Source: Shewanella sp. OPT22 (GTDB lineage: Bacteria; Pseudomonadota; Gammaproteobacteria; Enterobacterales; Shewanellaceae). Taken from it: a DNA stretch of 64,000 nt. Of the stretch, positions 17,566-27,740 are shown piece by piece. Where the stretch lies: positions 10,591 to 74,590 of the forward strand of contig NZ_PGVH01000033.1 in assembly GCF_004168585.1 (NCBI RefSeq), read 5' to 3'. Position 1 is the first letter of the stretch; every line of letters begins with the position of its first letter. The position numbers and the translations under genes are program-made. Under the pieces are notes generated by a model. It had not been told where the DNA came from and did not search any database. It worked only from the letters and a program-made list of their open reading frames with translations.

Positions 17566-18939
17566 TCAAATTAATTCGAAGTAACGTTCGAGCTCCCAGT
17601 TGGAAATGTGTTTTCTAAACTCTCTTTCTTCCCATTCTCGTGTTGCGGTGAAATGCTCAACAAATTCATCGCCAAACATCTCTCTTGCGGCTGCGGATTG
17701 TTTAAACATTTGTGTTGCTTGACCTAGAGTTTGAGGGAGTGGATGTTCATGCTGATGTTTTTCATCGTAGGCATTTCCTTTTACAGGTTTTGTTGCTTGC
17801 CACTTGTGCATGATGCCGTATAAGCCCGAAGCTAAAGCGGCTGCGAGTGCTAAATATGGGTTGGAGTCGGCTGCAGCTAATCGGTATTCGATACGTTGGG
17901 AATTTTCATCACCGGGAATCACGCGTATTGCCGTAGTTCGGTTATCGACCCCCCAAGTTGCATGTGTTGGTGCCCAGTATCCTGGCGTAAGACGATGGTA
18001 ACTGTTGATATTCGGTGCAAGTAATACTAAAAACTCAGGCATTAACCTTTGTTGACCTGCAATAAAGTGCCTCTGAATATTACTCATATTGTGTTCGTGA
18101 CTTGGTGCAAAAAACTCGGAATGTCCATTTTTTATGGCGTTCAAAGAAATATGAATGTGTCCGCTTTGTCCTGGGTAATCCTCTGACCAGCGAGCCATAA
18201 AGGTCGCCATTAACTCATTTTTCTGGGCGAGAACTTTCATGAATGTTTTGAACAGCGCTGCTTTATCTGCAGCATTTTCTGCATTATCAACTGAAATGGC
18301 AGCTTCAATTACACCAGGCCCAGCTTCTTCATGAAGGCTCTCTATTGGAAAGTCCATATCTTCGGCGAGTGATAAAATTTGATGGTACAAATCGGAATGA
18401 GTTGAGTTCCTAAGTACAGAGTAACCACACCAATCGGGTGAGAGTGTTTTTAAATTCTTAAAACCTTTTTCACGAATAGACTCAGGTGTTTCTTGAAACA
18501 TAAAGAATTCATATTCAAAGCCTGCGTTAACAATAAAACCTTGTTCAGTTGCAAAATGAATGACCCGTTGCAAAACTGATCTTGGGCAAATACTTTGAGC
18601 CTTTTTAGTAAACTCACATACAAAAAGTAGCGTACCGTTCTCATCGGGGAGTTCTCTGCAGGATTCCGGTATGATTCGCATTTTTGCATCAGGGTACCCT
18701 GTATGCCAGCCAGTAAAGTGAGTGTTATCGTATAATTGGTTTTTGCAGTCCCAACCTAATGCCACATCACAAAAATCAAAGCCTTTATCGAGTGATGAGA
18801 AGAATTTCTTTTTGCTCATGTACTTGCCGAGCATGTTCCCATCCATATCAAAAAAGCCGACTTTGACATGGGATAAGCCTCGAGCATCGACAATCTTTTT
18901 AGCATCAGAAATGGTTTTTACTTCTCTTGGATATAGCAT
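17566..18939 (-). CDS. Glutamine synthetase-family gamma-glutamyl-amine ligase
   Basis: A 457-residue member of the glutamine synthetase fold, of the PuuA/GlnA3-4 subgroup rather than nitrogen-assimilation GlnA. Visible are the metal-site EAGPGVIEAAI, SGHIHISL (the HxH/HxxxS metal and ATP site), NSYHRLTPGYWAP and RIEYRLAAADSNPYLALAA. Members join glutamate to an amine such as putrescine or ethanolamine using ATP. The first gene of the operon, it would activate the amine for oxidation by the two dehydrogenases. ATG 18939 is chosen because GGAG lies eight bases before it; an earlier ATG and GTG are too near or overlap that site. No amine oxidase (PuuB) gene follows. Confidence 0.88.
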   Translation of the reverse strand: MLYPREVKTISDAKKIVDARGLSHVKVGFFDMDGNMLGKYMSKKKFFSSLDKGFDFCDVALGWDCKNQLYDNTHFTGWHTGYPDAKMRIIPESCRELPDENGTLLFVCEFTKKAQSICPRSVLQRVIHFATEQGFIVNAGFEYEFFMFQETPESIREKGFKNLKTLSPDWCGYSVLRNSTHSDLYHQILSLAEDMDFPIESLHEEAGPGVIEAAISVDNAENAADKAALFKTFMKVLAQKNELMATFMARWSEDYPGQSGHIHISLNAIKNGHSEFFAPSHEHNMSNIQRHFIAGQQRLMPEFLVLLAPNINSYHRLTPGYWAPTHATWGVDNRTTAIRVIPGDENSQRIEYRLAAADSNPYLALAAALASGLYGIMHKWQATKPVKGNAYDEKHQHEHPLPQTLGQATQMFKQSAAAREMFGDEFVEHFTATREWEEREFRKHISNWELERYFELI

Positions 18940-19511
18940 AATCATCACTCCGTCGGTGTTAACAGAAGAAATGGCTTCAATTTCGGCTCAGTAGGACTTC
19001 AGGAAACTTAGGCCAATGAAGAATAAATTTGCTTGGTACAAATGAGTATAGACACGGAATAGCCAGCTCTCGAATTTAACGTGGATTTGGCTACTGGTTT
19101 AAGAGATATTTGAAATAAGAGAGTTGAAATAGAAATAAATAATGAAACTAATGGGATAGTAATACTGACTTCGAAGGAATGATAATGAAGCAATATCACT
19201 ATTGAAAAACGACTTGCCAGTACTCATTAGATTGACGTTCTGCATAACCTGAAAACATCATGCTATAACTTTTGCTTGAACTTTGAACAACGACAATCGC
19301 TCGGCTATTGAGGACGTTGAGTCAAAAAGGTAGGCACTTCATATTGGACTTGTATGTCGGCCAATTAAATTATTAATAATTCTTTTTTTTAATAGTTTAT
19401 GGTGCGTTGGTGATTTGATGTTTGTATTGCTACAACAAATAAAAAAGATAAATTTTCATTAATCGATTCCTATCACAATATCATTTTCATCAAAGTTCAA
19501 TATTTAACAAA
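18940..19511. other. Non-coding gap upstream of the ligase operon and downstream of metH
   Basis: A 572-bp stretch without a credible gene. It must carry the promoter of the minus-strand ligase operon. The part from about 19360 to 19500 is very AT-rich (runs of T, AATTATTAATAATT) and may include the end of the metH transcript. I see no tRNA, clear terminator hairpin or known riboswitch. Confidence 0.5.
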
Positions 19512-22500
19512 TTAATCAACATCATAATCCAAAACAGGCGCTAACCACTTTTCTGCTTCTTCAATACTCATTCCTTTACGAGTAGCATAACTCTCAACTT
19601 GATCTTTTCCGATATTTGTTACCCCAAAATATCGAGATTTTGGGTGTGAAAAGTACCAACCACTCACGGCCGCAGTAGGGTACATGGCAAAGTTTTCAGT
19701 AATATTGAGTCCAATGGTTTCATCTAGTTTGAGTAACTCCCACAGTGTGGCTTTTTCAGTGTGGTCGGGACAGGCCGGGTAGCCCGGAGCAGGTCGAATG
19801 CCTTGGTACTTTTCTTTAATCAATGCTTCATTATTTAAGGTTTCGTTACTGGCATACCCCCAAAACTCTTTGCGTACTCGTTCATGCATTCTTTCTGCGA
19901 ATGCTTCAGCTAATCGATCGGCTAAGCACTTAATCATAATAGCGCTATAATCGTCGTGGTCAGCCTCAAAGCGATTCACATATTCATCAATACCATGGCC
20001 AGCGGTAACTGCAAATCCGCCCATATAATCTTCAACTTGGCTTTCTTTAGGGGCAACGAAATCAGTCAAACAGAAATTGTGATTCCCTAGTCGCTCAATC
20101 TGCATCCGTAGGTGGTGGCAAGTTTTTAAAACTTGATTTCGAGTCTCGTCTTGATACAGCTCGATATCATCATGATTTACGGTACTGGCTGGGAATAAGC
20201 CGATCACCGCTTTTGCGGTTAGCCACTTTTCATCGATGATTTGTTTCAGCATTTTTTGTCCATCAGCGTAGAGTTTTCTGGCCTCTTCTCCCACCACTTT
20301 ATCATCTAAAATACGAGGGAAATGCCCATGAAGCTCCCAGCTTCTAAAAAATGGTGTCCAATCTATGCGCTCGATAAGGTCATCTAATGGATAATCTTCG
20401 AATACAGTGATGCCGAGTTTTTTCGGCTTAACGGGGTGATAGTTTTTCCAGTCGATATCAGTTTTGTTGGCTCTGGCTTGTTCGATGGGCGTAATGGATT
20501 TTCGCTTGCCTTGCGATAAACGTTTTAATCTTAATTGGTCATATTCTTGGTAAATAGTATCTATTTCATTTTGACGAGAGGTATCTTTAATTAATTTGCT
20601 GACCATGGGTACAGCTCTAGATGCATCGGTGATGTAAATGGCACCAAAAGGGTAGTTTGGAGCAATTTTGACTGCTGTATGAATTTTTGAGGTTGTAGCA
20701 CCGCCAATGATGGCTGGAATGGTTAAGCCAGCTTTTTCGAATGCTTTAACGTTGTGAACCATTTCATCAAGGCTTGGGGTGATTAAGCCAGACATACCGA
20801 TGATGTCGACGTTTTCTTCTTGTGCGACCTTGATAATTTTCTCAACGGGTACCATTACGCCCAAATCGATAACTTGATAGCCATTACAGGCCAGTACGAC
20901 ACCGACAATATTTTTACCAATATCATGCACATCGCCTTTAACGGTGAGCATTAATATTTTACCATTGGATTTCCCTTCTACTTTTTCAGCTTCAATATAA
21001 GGATTAAGGTAAGCGACAGCTTTTTTCATTACTCTTGCAGATTTAACGACTTGTGGAAGGAACATTTTCCCACTACCGAATAAGTCACCGACGATGTTCA
21101 TCCCATCCATAAGAGGGCCTTCTATCACTTCCAGAGGTATATCTGCATTTAATCGAGCTTCTTCCGAGTCTTCATCAATATATTCGGTAATGCCTTTTAC
21201 TAACGCATGTGCCAAACGTTCATTAACAGGTAAGCTCCGCCATTCGGCTTGAGCGTGATCAGCATCTGAGCTTTTTGTTCCTCGATACTGTTCTGCAACT
21301 TCCAGCAATAACTCTGTATTGTTACTGTCATGGTTAGGGCATGGCTGGTTGAGTACTACTCGTTCAACACAGTCTTTTAGTTCTGGGTCGATATCATCGA
21401 AAATGGCCAATTGACCAGCATTAACGATCCCCATATCCATACCGGCATTGATGGCGTAATAGAGGAATACGGCATGGATGGCTTCCCGAACAGGATTATT
21501 ACCTCGGAAAGAAAATGAGACATTGGAAACACCACCTGAGATCATCGCATAAGGGCAGGTGCGTTTTATTTCTCGAGTTGCTTCGATAAAATCGACGGCA
21601 TAGTTATCGTGTTCTTCAATGCCAGTTGCGATAGCGAAGATGTTGGGATCAAAGATAATATCTTCAGCAGCGAAACCAACTTTATTGACTAAAACGTCGT
21701 AAGCTCGCTGGCAGATCTCTACTTTTCTAGCTTTGGTATCAGCTTGCCCTTGTTCATCAAATGCCATGACGATCACAGCGGCGCCGTAACGTTTGACTAA
21801 CTGAGCGTGCTCAATGAAAGCGGCTTCACCTTCTTTTAACGAAATCGAATTAACAATGCCTTTACCTTGAATACATTTAAGTCCTGCTTCTAACACGTCC
21901 CATTTTGAAGAATCGATCATGATAGGAACTTTGCTGATATCAGGCTCAGAAGCAATTAAATTTAAGAATTTTTGCATGGCAAAAACGCCATCCAGCATCC
22001 CTTCATCCATATTGATATCAATGATCTGAGCTCCGTTTTCTACTTGATCACGGGCTACATCTAGCGCAGTTTCGTATTCTTCTTCTCTTATCAGACGTAA
22101 AAAGCGAGCGGAACCTGTAACATTAGTACGCTCCCCCACATTGACGAACAGTGATTCGGGCTTAATGGTTACTGCTTCTAGGCCTGATAGTCGACATTCA
22201 GGTGCTAATTTAGGAAGAACTCTCGGTGAGTGAGGTTGAACCGCTGATGCAAATGCAGCGATATGATCAGGCGTTGTTCCGCAACAACCGCCAACAATAT
22301 TCAAGTAACCTGCTTGTGCCCATTGTTCGATAATCTCAGCCATCTGTTTTGGTGTTTCATCATAGCCACCAAACTCATTAGGCAGCCCAGCATTCGGATG
22401 AACTGAGACATGACATTCACAAATTCGGGCTAACTCTTGAACGTAAGGCTCGAGTTCTTTGGGGCCAAGTGCGCAGTTAAGGCCAATGGCTATCGGTTTT

Positions 22501-23246
22501 ATATGTCGAAGAGAGTTATAAAATGCTTCGGTAGTTTGTCCGGTTAACGTTCTGCCAGAGGCATCAGTAATGGTGCCTGATATCATCACCGGTAATCGCT
22601 GTTCAGGGTGAGTTGAAAAACGTTCCGTCAGTACTTTATCTATCGCAAATAACGCTGCTTTAGCATTGAGCGTGTCGAAAATAGTTTCGACTAACAAGAT
22701 ATCACTGCCGCCATCAATTAACCCATTGCAAGCTTCAATATAGGCTTCGACTAACTCATCAAAGTGTACATTTCGAAAGCTGGGATCGTTTACATCTGGG
22801 CTAATTGAACAGGTACGGTTAGTCGGTCCTAATACACCTGCAACATAGCGCTTCTTTCCAGTTTGATTCTCAACTTCGTTTGTAGCTTGTTTGGCTAATT
22901 GAGCTGCAACCTGATTAATTTCATAAACCAGCGATTCCATTTGATAGTCAGCCATGGCAATGCTGGTGGCATTAAAAGTGTTAGTTTCAATAATGTCTGC
23001 GCCAGTATTTAAATAGTCGATATGGATTTGTTTGATGATTTCTGGCTGACTAAGGACTAATAAATCATTGTTGCCTTTAACTGCGCATGACCAGTCTGAA
23101 AACCGTTGACCACGATAATGCTCTTCTTCTAACTGGTATTGTTGGATCATGGTTCCCATCGCACCATCAAGCAATAAAATTCTACTTTGTAGATCGCATT
23201 GAAGTTGTTTATGCAGTTGGCTTGCTTGTTGTGCTGTTAAAACCAT
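19512..23246 (-). CDS. metH: Cobalamin-dependent methionine synthase
   Basis: A full-length 1244-residue MetH, which moves a methyl group from methyl-tetrahydrofolate to homocysteine through methylcobalamin. Modules in order: the homocysteine domain with zinc cysteines (GLNCALG and [12 protein letters not shown]), the pterin domain ([19 protein letters not shown]), the cobalamin domain with DxHxxG in [13 protein letters not shown], whose His ligates cobalt, and the AdoMet-binding reactivation domain ([12 protein letters not shown]). It is divergent from the B12 salvage/uptake operon and shares with it a 157-bp control region holding two MetJ-box pairs. Expression likely responds to methionine and perhaps is coordinated with cofactor supply. 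Confidence 0.97.
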   Translation of the reverse strand: MVLTAQQASQLHKQLQCDLQSRILLLDGAMGTMIQQYQLEEEHYRGQRFSDWSCAVKGNNDLLVLSQPEIIKQIHIDYLNTGADIIETNTFNATSIAMADYQMESLVYEINQVAAQLAKQATNEVENQTGKKRYVAGVLGPTNRTCSISPDVNDPSFRNVHFDELVEAYIEACNGLIDGGSDILLVETIFDTLNAKAALFAIDKVLTERFSTHPEQRLPVMISGTITDASGRTLTGQTTEAFYNSLRHIKPIAIGLNCALGPKELEPYVQELARICECHVSVHPNAGLPNEFGGYDETPKQMAEIIEQWAQAGYLNIVGGCCGTTPDHIAAFASAVQPHSPRVLPKLAPECRLSGLEAVTIKPESLFVNVGERTNVTGSARFLRLIREEEYETALDVARDQVENGAQIIDINMDEGMLDGVFAMQKFLNLIASEPDISKVPIMIDSSKWDVLEAGLKCIQGKGIVNSISLKEGEAAFIEHAQLVKRYGAAVIVMAFDEQGQADTKARKVEICQRAYDVLVNKVGFAAEDIIFDPNIFAIATGIEEHDNYAVDFIEATREIKRTCPYAMISGGVSNVSFSFRGNNPVREAIHAVFLYYAINAGMDMGIVNAGQLAIFDDIDPELKDCVERVVLNQPCPNHDSNNTELLLEVAEQYRGTKSSDADHAQAEWRSLPVNERLAHALVKGITEYIDEDSEEARLNADIPLEVIEGPLMDGMNIVGDLFGSGKMFLPQVVKSARVMKKAVAYLNPYIEAEKVEGKSNGKILMLTVKGDVHDIGKNIVGVVLACNGYQVIDLGVMVPVEKIIKVAQEENVDIIGMSGLITPSLDEMVHNVKAFEKAGLTIPAIIGGATTSKIHTAVKIAPNYPFGAIYITDASRAVPMVSKLIKDTSRQNEIDTIYQEYDQLRLKRLSQGKRKSITPIEQARANKTDIDWKNYHPVKPKKLGITVFEDYPLDDLIERIDWTPFFRSWELHGHFPRILDDKVVGEEARKLYADGQKMLKQIIDEKWLTAKAVIGLFPASTVNHDDIELYQDETRNQVLKTCHHLRMQIERLGNHNFCLTDFVAPKESQVEDYMGGFAVTAGHGIDEYVNRFEADHDDYSAIMIKCLADRLAEAFAERMHERVRKEFWGYASNETLNNEALIKEKYQGIRPAPGYPACPDHTEKATLWELLKLDETIGLNITENFAMYPTAAVSGWYFSHPKSRYFGVTNIGKDQVESYATRKGMSIEEAEKWLAPVLDYDVD

Positions 23247-23295
23247 GAGTTAAAAAACCAAACATTAATATTGAGTTGCTTTTAAATTACACTAT

Positions 23296-23311
23296 GGACG
23301 TCCAGAAGTCT
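23296..23311. promoter_or_regulatory. MetJ operator-like pair, metH side
   Basis: GGACGTCC directly followed by AGAAGTCT: two tandem 8-bp met boxes (consensus AGACGTCT), with 6 and 7 of 8 matches. It is 50 bp upstream of metH, where MetJ with SAM would block the promoter. Confidence 0.75.
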
Positions 23312-23344
23312 AATTGATTTTTTGTTTGTATTAAAATGTCAGGT

Positions 23345-23360
23345 AGACGTTTAGATGTCT
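23345..23360. promoter_or_regulatory. MetJ operator-like pair, cob operon side
   Basis: AGACGTTT directly followed by AGATGTCT: two tandem met boxes with 7 of 8 matches each. The pair touches a TATAAT (23360–23365) placed 38 bp before the cobC start, so MetJ bound here would cover the promoter of the plus-strand cobalamin operon. Confidence 0.78.
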
Positions 23361-23403
23361 ATAATATAAAGTATCTCTGAATCGTATCTATTTGGATAGG
23401 CTG

Positions 23404-24033
23404 ATGAAAAACGCAAGACTGATTTTGTTACGTCATGGTGAGTGTGAAGGTGGTCAAATCCTTCGTGGACTGACTAATGTTCTCTTGTCTGAAAAAGGTG
23501 AGCAGCAAATGTGGGATGCGGTTTCCCGTTTTGATGCGAAGGCGCTAATGGTTTACACCTCACCATTAAAGCGCTGTTTTCATTTCGCTGAAAAATATGA
23601 TGATCAAGGTATTGTTATGCCGTCACTTGCTGAATTTGACTTTGGCGACTGGGACGGTAAAGCATTCAAAACCATTTTCGAGCAAGAGCCTGAAGCATTT
23701 TCTGCGTTTTGGGATGATCCATGGAAAACACCACCACCTAATGGTGAACCAATGGAAGTTTTTGAAATGAGAGTAACGGGAGCGATTACTCAAATTATTG
23801 ATGATTTACTCGCAAATACTGAAGAGGTGGTTGAGGATCTACAACCTACCGCTCTTGTCATTACTCATGCCGGAGTCATACGACAAGTGATGGCATTGGC
23901 TCTACATTTAGAAAAAGGGCACAGTCTCTATCGAGAGTTTGATTTACCTTATGCTGCGGTGGTGGAGATCAATGTGATTGAAGATGATCACGGTCGACGC
24001 CATTTAAGGTTACAATGGCCAAATTCACATTAA
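23404..24033 (+). CDS. cobC: Alpha-ribazole phosphatase CobC (histidine phosphatase family)
   Basis: A 209-residue histidine-phosphatase protein. The catalytic LLRHGE motif is at residues 6–11 and the second His in VITHAGVIRQVM. In B12 salvage CobC removes phosphate from alpha-ribazole-5'-phosphate or from cobalamin-5'-phosphate. The ATG at 23404 is preferred over a TTG four codons earlier because GGATAGG precedes it and the RHG motif is normally close to the N-terminus. It is the first gene of the operon; the general family also contains phosphoglycerate mutases, but the cobS/cobT/cobU context makes CobC the best call. Confidence 0.85.
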   Translation: MKNARLILLRHGECEGGQILRGLTNVLLSEKGEQQMWDAVSRFDAKALMVYTSPLKRCFHFAEKYDDQGIVMPSLAEFDFGDWDGKAFKTIFEQEPEAFSAFWDDPWKTPPPNGEPMEVFEMRVTGAITQIIDDLLANTEEVVEDLQPTALVITHAGVIRQVMALALHLEKGHSLYREFDLPYAAVVEINVIEDDHGRRHLRLQWPNSH

Positions 24034-24052
24034 ATCTAATCAGATAGCCATT

Positions 24053-24871
24053 TTGAAGAACGCTGCTCTTACTGTTTCAAATCTCAATTGGTCGATAGAT
24101 GGCAATCAGATATTGTCAGAAATCGATCTGGAGTTAGCAAAGAATCAAATGCTTGGACTTATCGGCCCAAACGGCTCTGGTAAATCCAGCTTACTTCGTT
24201 GCCTTTATGGCTTTATTAAAGCAGATAGTGGGGCAATTCAGCTTTTTGGACGGTCAATAAAAGATTATTCTGCGAATGAATTGGCTAAGTGTTTAGCTGT
24301 AGTACAGCAAGACACACCGAGTAATTTAGATATTACTACTGAGCAATTAGTGATGTTAGGGCTTACGCCTCACAAAAGTCTGCTTTCAATGACAAGCAAA
24401 AAGGATCATGAGAACGTGAGTTCTGCACTGGCTAAAGTAGAACTCAGCCATAAAGCGAAGCAGAACTTTAAATTTCTTTCTGGTGGTGAGAGGCAAAGAG
24501 CATTAATTGCGCGTGCCATAGTGCAGCAACCCAAATTGTTGATTTTAGATGAACCCACTAACCATCTTGATATACGTTATCAAATTCAGATTTTAGAGTT
24601 GGTTAAAAGTCTTGATATAACGGTAATTGCGTCGATTCATGATCTAAACCTTGCCAGCAGCTTATGTGATAATTTACTGATGCTAGAAGAAGGTCAAGTA
24701 TCAGCTTCTGGCAGGCCTAAACAAGTATTGACAGAAAAACGAATTGCAGACGTGTTTGGTGTGTGTAGCGCCGTGACTGAACATCCTCAAAATGGTCGCC
24801 CTCTGATCCAATACTTTTATGGATACACGCCAAAAGAAAGTGTCCAAATATATGCCGAGGGAGTGAAATGA
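24053..24871 (+). CDS. btuD: Cobalamin ABC transporter ATPase BtuD
   Basis: A 272-residue ABC ATPase of the FecCD-associated iron/B12 importer class. Walker A GPNGSGKSS is at about residues 38–46, the signature is LSGGERQRALIARA, Walker B LLILDEPTNHLD, and the switch His is in IASIHDLNLA. It powers import through the BtuC permease encoded next (ATGA overlap), with BtuF, at the end of the operon, as binding protein. The start is a TTG (TTGAAGAACGC) 19 bp after cobC, with a poor ribosome binding site. A haem or siderophore importer would have the same domains; the location inside B12 genes decides. Confidence 0.88.
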   Translation: MKNAALTVSNLNWSIDGNQILSEIDLELAKNQMLGLIGPNGSGKSSLLRCLYGFIKADSGAIQLFGRSIKDYSANELAKCLAVVQQDTPSNLDITTEQLVMLGLTPHKSLLSMTSKKDHENVSSALAKVELSHKAKQNFKFLSGGERQRALIARAIVQQPKLLILDEPTNHLDIRYQIQILELVKSLDITVIASIHDLNLASSLCDNLLMLEEGQVSASGRPKQVLTEKRIADVFGVCSAVTEHPQNGRPLIQYFYGYTPKESVQIYAEGVK

Positions 24872-25914
24872 GCTCAACAACTTCTTCAGTGGCCAAGATA
24901 TCAACAGTCCGTATACCTTTGTTCATTAGCTTATTTTTGTTATTGGTGAGTATTGTTTTATCTTTGGGTTTTGGTGCAGCTGATGTCTCGTTTTCTCAAG
25001 CGCTTAATGCTTTATTAAATGCTTTAAATAGCAGCCATCAAGTTAACATCATTGACCGAATTATCATCGAATTACGATTGCCCAGAGTCTTATTGGCAGC
25101 ATTGGCAGGCAGCGGGTTAGCGATTGCAGGACATGCATTACAAACCGTATTGCGAAACCCATTAGCTGACCCATTTTTATTTGGTATCAGCTCAGGAGCT
25201 TCACTTGGTGCCATTACATATTTGACTCTATTTAGCAGCCAAGTTGCCGTATTAAGTAGCTTTGGTCACATCGGGCTTTCAATGGCAGCCTTTATTGGTG
25301 CTAGCTTGTCAGTGGCGATTGTGATTGCGCTTTCTGGAAGAGGGCTCGCACAGCAAGCTGAAAGAATGTTGTTGGCTGGTGTGGCTGTATCATTCATGTT
25401 TGGTGCACTAAGCAGCTTGATGTTGTATTTTGCCGATCCTCGTGCTGCTGCCGCTGTGCTATTTTGGAGCCTAGGGAGCTTTACAAAAGCCTCTTGGGAT
25501 AACCTGACAATGCCATTTGTTATCGTTGCGTTATGTTTTATTTGCCTGTGGCTATTCAGACGTTTAACGGCTGCTTTGCAGTTAGGTGACGAGACCGCAC
25601 ATACACTAGGGATCAATGTTGCTAAAGTCAGGCTCGGCATTTTACTTGTTTGTAGTTTGCTCACTGCTACGTTAGTTGCAGCTTGTGGCGGTATTGGCTT
25701 TGTTGGGTTAATGATCCCACATACAGTAAGAATGCTTTTCCCAAATCAATCGCCACTGTTTTTAACAGCCCTTTTAGGGGCATGCTTTATGGTTTGGGTA
25801 GATGTTTTAGCTCGTACATTACTTGCTAATCAAGAATTACCCGTGGGAATAATTACTGCCGCTATTGGTAGTGTGTTTTTTATTTTTCTACTTTCAAGGC
25901 AAAAAAGGTCTTAA
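24868..25914 (+). CDS. btuC: Cobalamin ABC transporter permease BtuC
   Basis: A 348-residue FecCD/BtuC-type permease with about ten membrane segments. The family motifs are RLPRVLLAALAGSGLAIAGHALQ, RNPLADPFLFGISSGASLGA and ACGGIGFVGLMIPHTVRML. It forms the transmembrane dimer of the B12 importer with BtuD and receives substrate from BtuF. The start overlaps the btuD stop (ATGA). Its 3' end lies next to cobT with a 1-bp gap if the TTG start of cobT is used. Confidence 0.9.
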   Translation: MSSTTSSVAKISTVRIPLFISLFLLLVSIVLSLGFGAADVSFSQALNALLNALNSSHQVNIIDRIIIELRLPRVLLAALAGSGLAIAGHALQTVLRNPLADPFLFGISSGASLGAITYLTLFSSQVAVLSSFGHIGLSMAAFIGASLSVAIVIALSGRGLAQQAERMLLAGVAVSFMFGALSSLMLYFADPRAAAAVLFWSLGSFTKASWDNLTMPFVIVALCFICLWLFRRLTAALQLGDETAHTLGINVAKVRLGILLVCSLLTATLVAACGGIGFVGLMIPHTVRMLFPNQSPLFLTALLGACFMVWVDVLARTLLANQELPVGIITAAIGSVFFIFLLSRQKRS

Positions 25915-25915
25915 A

Positions 25916-26950
25916 TTGTTCAATATTTCTAAGCCATCTGCGGATAACGATTTGCTTATTCAGCATCAAATTGATCATAAAACGAAGCCACTTGGAGCGC
26001 TTGGACAACTTGAAAACACAGCTTTTCAATTGGTCAAGGTGTTAGGAAGGCAAGCTAAAAAGCTGAACCCTCAAGTTATTATTTTTGCTGCTGAGCATGG
26101 TATTGCCGACTTTGGTGTTTCTATTGCTCCGAGTGCTGTTACACAACAGATGGTGATGAATTTTACGGCTGGTGGCGCTGCAATTAATGTATTTTGTGAT
26201 CAGCACCAGTACCCATTGCAGGTGGTGGATTGTGGATTAAGAGTCGAACTTAATGAGGTTCCTAATTTAATAAATCAAAGATTAGGAAATGGTACTTTGC
26301 CGTTTCATCAGCACTCTGCCATGTCTCTTGAGAAGGTTAATCAAGGTTTTAGAGATGCGAAGTCTTTAATTCACTCTCATGTTCAAGAAGGTAAAAACAT
26401 CTTTGCTTTTGGTGAGATGGGGATTGGCAATACCAGCAGCGCTTCGGCCTTAATGTCTGCTTTGCTTAAACTTCCCGCTGACAAAACCGTTGGTTTAGGT
26501 ACAGGAATCGATAGTGAAAGTCTAAGTAAAAAAGTGACGTATATTGATGATGCGTTAGCTTTGCATAAAGCGAATCTTAATGATCCTATTTCAATACTTG
26601 CTTGTTTAGGTGGTTTTGAAATCGTGCAATTGGTCGGTGCTATTCTCGCCGCTGCAGAACAAAGAAAACTCGTCGTTATCGACGGCTTTATTGTGTCCGT
26701 TGCAGCGTTATTTGCCTATCAAATTGCACCAAACAGCCGTGACTACATGATTTTTGCTCACAAGTCACAAGAGCAAGCTCATGATGTATTACTGAATGAA
26801 CTTTCCGCTACCCCTTTGTTAGATATAGGATTACGTTTGGGCGAGGGCACTGGTGCCGTATTAGCATTACCGCTAATCGAGTCAGCACTGGCGTTTTATT
26901 ATCAAATGGCGAGCTTTGAAGAGGCACAGGTCGATAATGTCATTGAATAA
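25916..26950 (+). CDS. cobT: Nicotinate-nucleotide–dimethylbenzimidazole phosphoribosyltransferase
   Basis: A 344-residue CobT, which activates the lower ligand base 5,6-dimethylbenzimidazole to alpha-ribazole phosphate. Family motifs are KTKPLGALGQLE, FAAEHGIADFGVS, GEMGIGNTSSASAL, and near the end LDIGLRLGEGTGAVLALPL, with the catalytic Glu in the LGEGTG segment. The TTG at 25916 is chosen because AAGG lies seven bases upstream. An in-frame GTG at 25865 would add 17 hydrophobic residues encoded inside btuC, which is unlikely. It lies between btuC and cobS. Confidence 0.93.
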   Translation: MFNISKPSADNDLLIQHQIDHKTKPLGALGQLENTAFQLVKVLGRQAKKLNPQVIIFAAEHGIADFGVSIAPSAVTQQMVMNFTAGGAAINVFCDQHQYPLQVVDCGLRVELNEVPNLINQRLGNGTLPFHQHSAMSLEKVNQGFRDAKSLIHSHVQEGKNIFAFGEMGIGNTSSASALMSALLKLPADKTVGLGTGIDSESLSKKVTYIDDALALHKANLNDPISILACLGGFEIVQLVGAILAAAEQRKLVVIDGFIVSVAALFAYQIAPNSRDYMIFAHKSQEQAHDVLLNELSATPLLDIGLRLGEGTGAVLALPLIESALAFYYQMASFEEAQVDNVIE

Positions 26951-27740
26951 ACCACCAATGAAAAAAAATTGGCATTTACAGTTGGATTTATTCTTTATTG
27001 CTTTGGGCTTTTTTTCTCGAATTCCAATGCCAGCTTGGGTCGAAGTTGATGCAACAAAATTAAATCAAGCAAGTCGGTATTTCGGTTTGGTGGGGATAGT
27101 GATTGGCACCCTGACATCTTGTGTGTTTTGGTGTGCACAGCTTTATTTACCGCCGAGTATTGCTGTTATCCTTTCAATGATTGCCAGTGTAATCATTACT
27201 GGTGCTTTTCATGAAGACGGATTAGCGGATACCGCCGATGGTTTTGGCGGTGGTTGGAAGCCCGATGATAAACTGAAAATCATGAAAGACTCTCGTCTCG
27301 GGAGTTACGGATCATTAGCGCTCATTTTTGTTATTGGCTTAAAGTGGCAATTGCTGGTTGAACTCGCACTTTATGATCCTAACTATGCTGTTATCGCTAT
27401 TATTGCCAGCCATGGCTTAAGTCGTGTACTTGCAGCCAGTATTATTTTTACCGAAGACTATGTTCGTGAGTCTGATGACTCTAAATCCAAGCCTCTGGCA
27501 AACGAGCAAAGCTGGAATGAACTGCTTATTTTAATGACTACTGGGTTAGTCATCCTCTTCACTCTCGATGGCTTTACAGCCATTTGTTTACTGGTGTTAT
27601 TGTCGATTACCCGTTTTCTAACTGTGTTTTGGTTCCGTAAGCAGATTGGTGGCTATACCGGTGACACATTAGGTGCTGCGCAACAAATCAGTGAGATCGT
27701 CATTTATACCGCTTTATTATTGCTGGGAGCGCATGGATGA
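26937..27740 (+). CDS. cobS: Adenosylcobinamide-GDP ribazoletransferase (cobalamin synthase)
   Basis: A 267-residue inner-membrane enzyme that joins adenosylcobinamide-GDP and alpha-ribazole in the last step of cobalamin assembly. The family signature is HEDGLADTADGFGGGW, with metal-binding acidic residues, followed by KDSRLGSYGSLAL and, later, GYTGDTLGAAQQISE. Five or so membrane segments are seen. The ATG at 26937 has AGG six bases before it; it overlaps the end of cobT by 14 bp, which suggests coupling. The next gene, cobU, overlaps its stop by ATGA. Confidence 0.94.
   Translation: MSLNKPPMKKNWHLQLDLFFIALGFFSRIPMPAWVEVDATKLNQASRYFGLVGIVIGTLTSCVFWCAQLYLPPSIAVILSMIASVIITGAFHEDGLADTADGFGGGWKPDDKLKIMKDSRLGSYGSLALIFVIGLKWQLLVELALYDPNYAVIAIIASHGLSRVLAASIIFTEDYVRESDDSKSKPLANEQSWNELLILMTTGLVILFTLDGFTAICLLVLLSITRFLTVFWFRKQIGGYTGDTLGAAQQISEIVIYTALLLLGAHG

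Noticed and set aside
14311-18939. Classical putrescine (Puu) pathway
   Set aside because: The ligase and hydrolase fit, but there is no PuuB oxidase, and the iron-type alcohol dehydrogenase is not part of that pathway.
19008-19199. A 63-codon minus-strand open frame in the gap before metH
   Set aside because: No ribosome binding site and a low-complexity hydrophobic translation; the area is better read as non-coding.
23247-23403. Cobalamin riboswitch in front of the B12 operon
   Set aside because: The gap is only 157 bp, has no B12-box-like conserved core that I can see, and is filled by met boxes and promoter elements.
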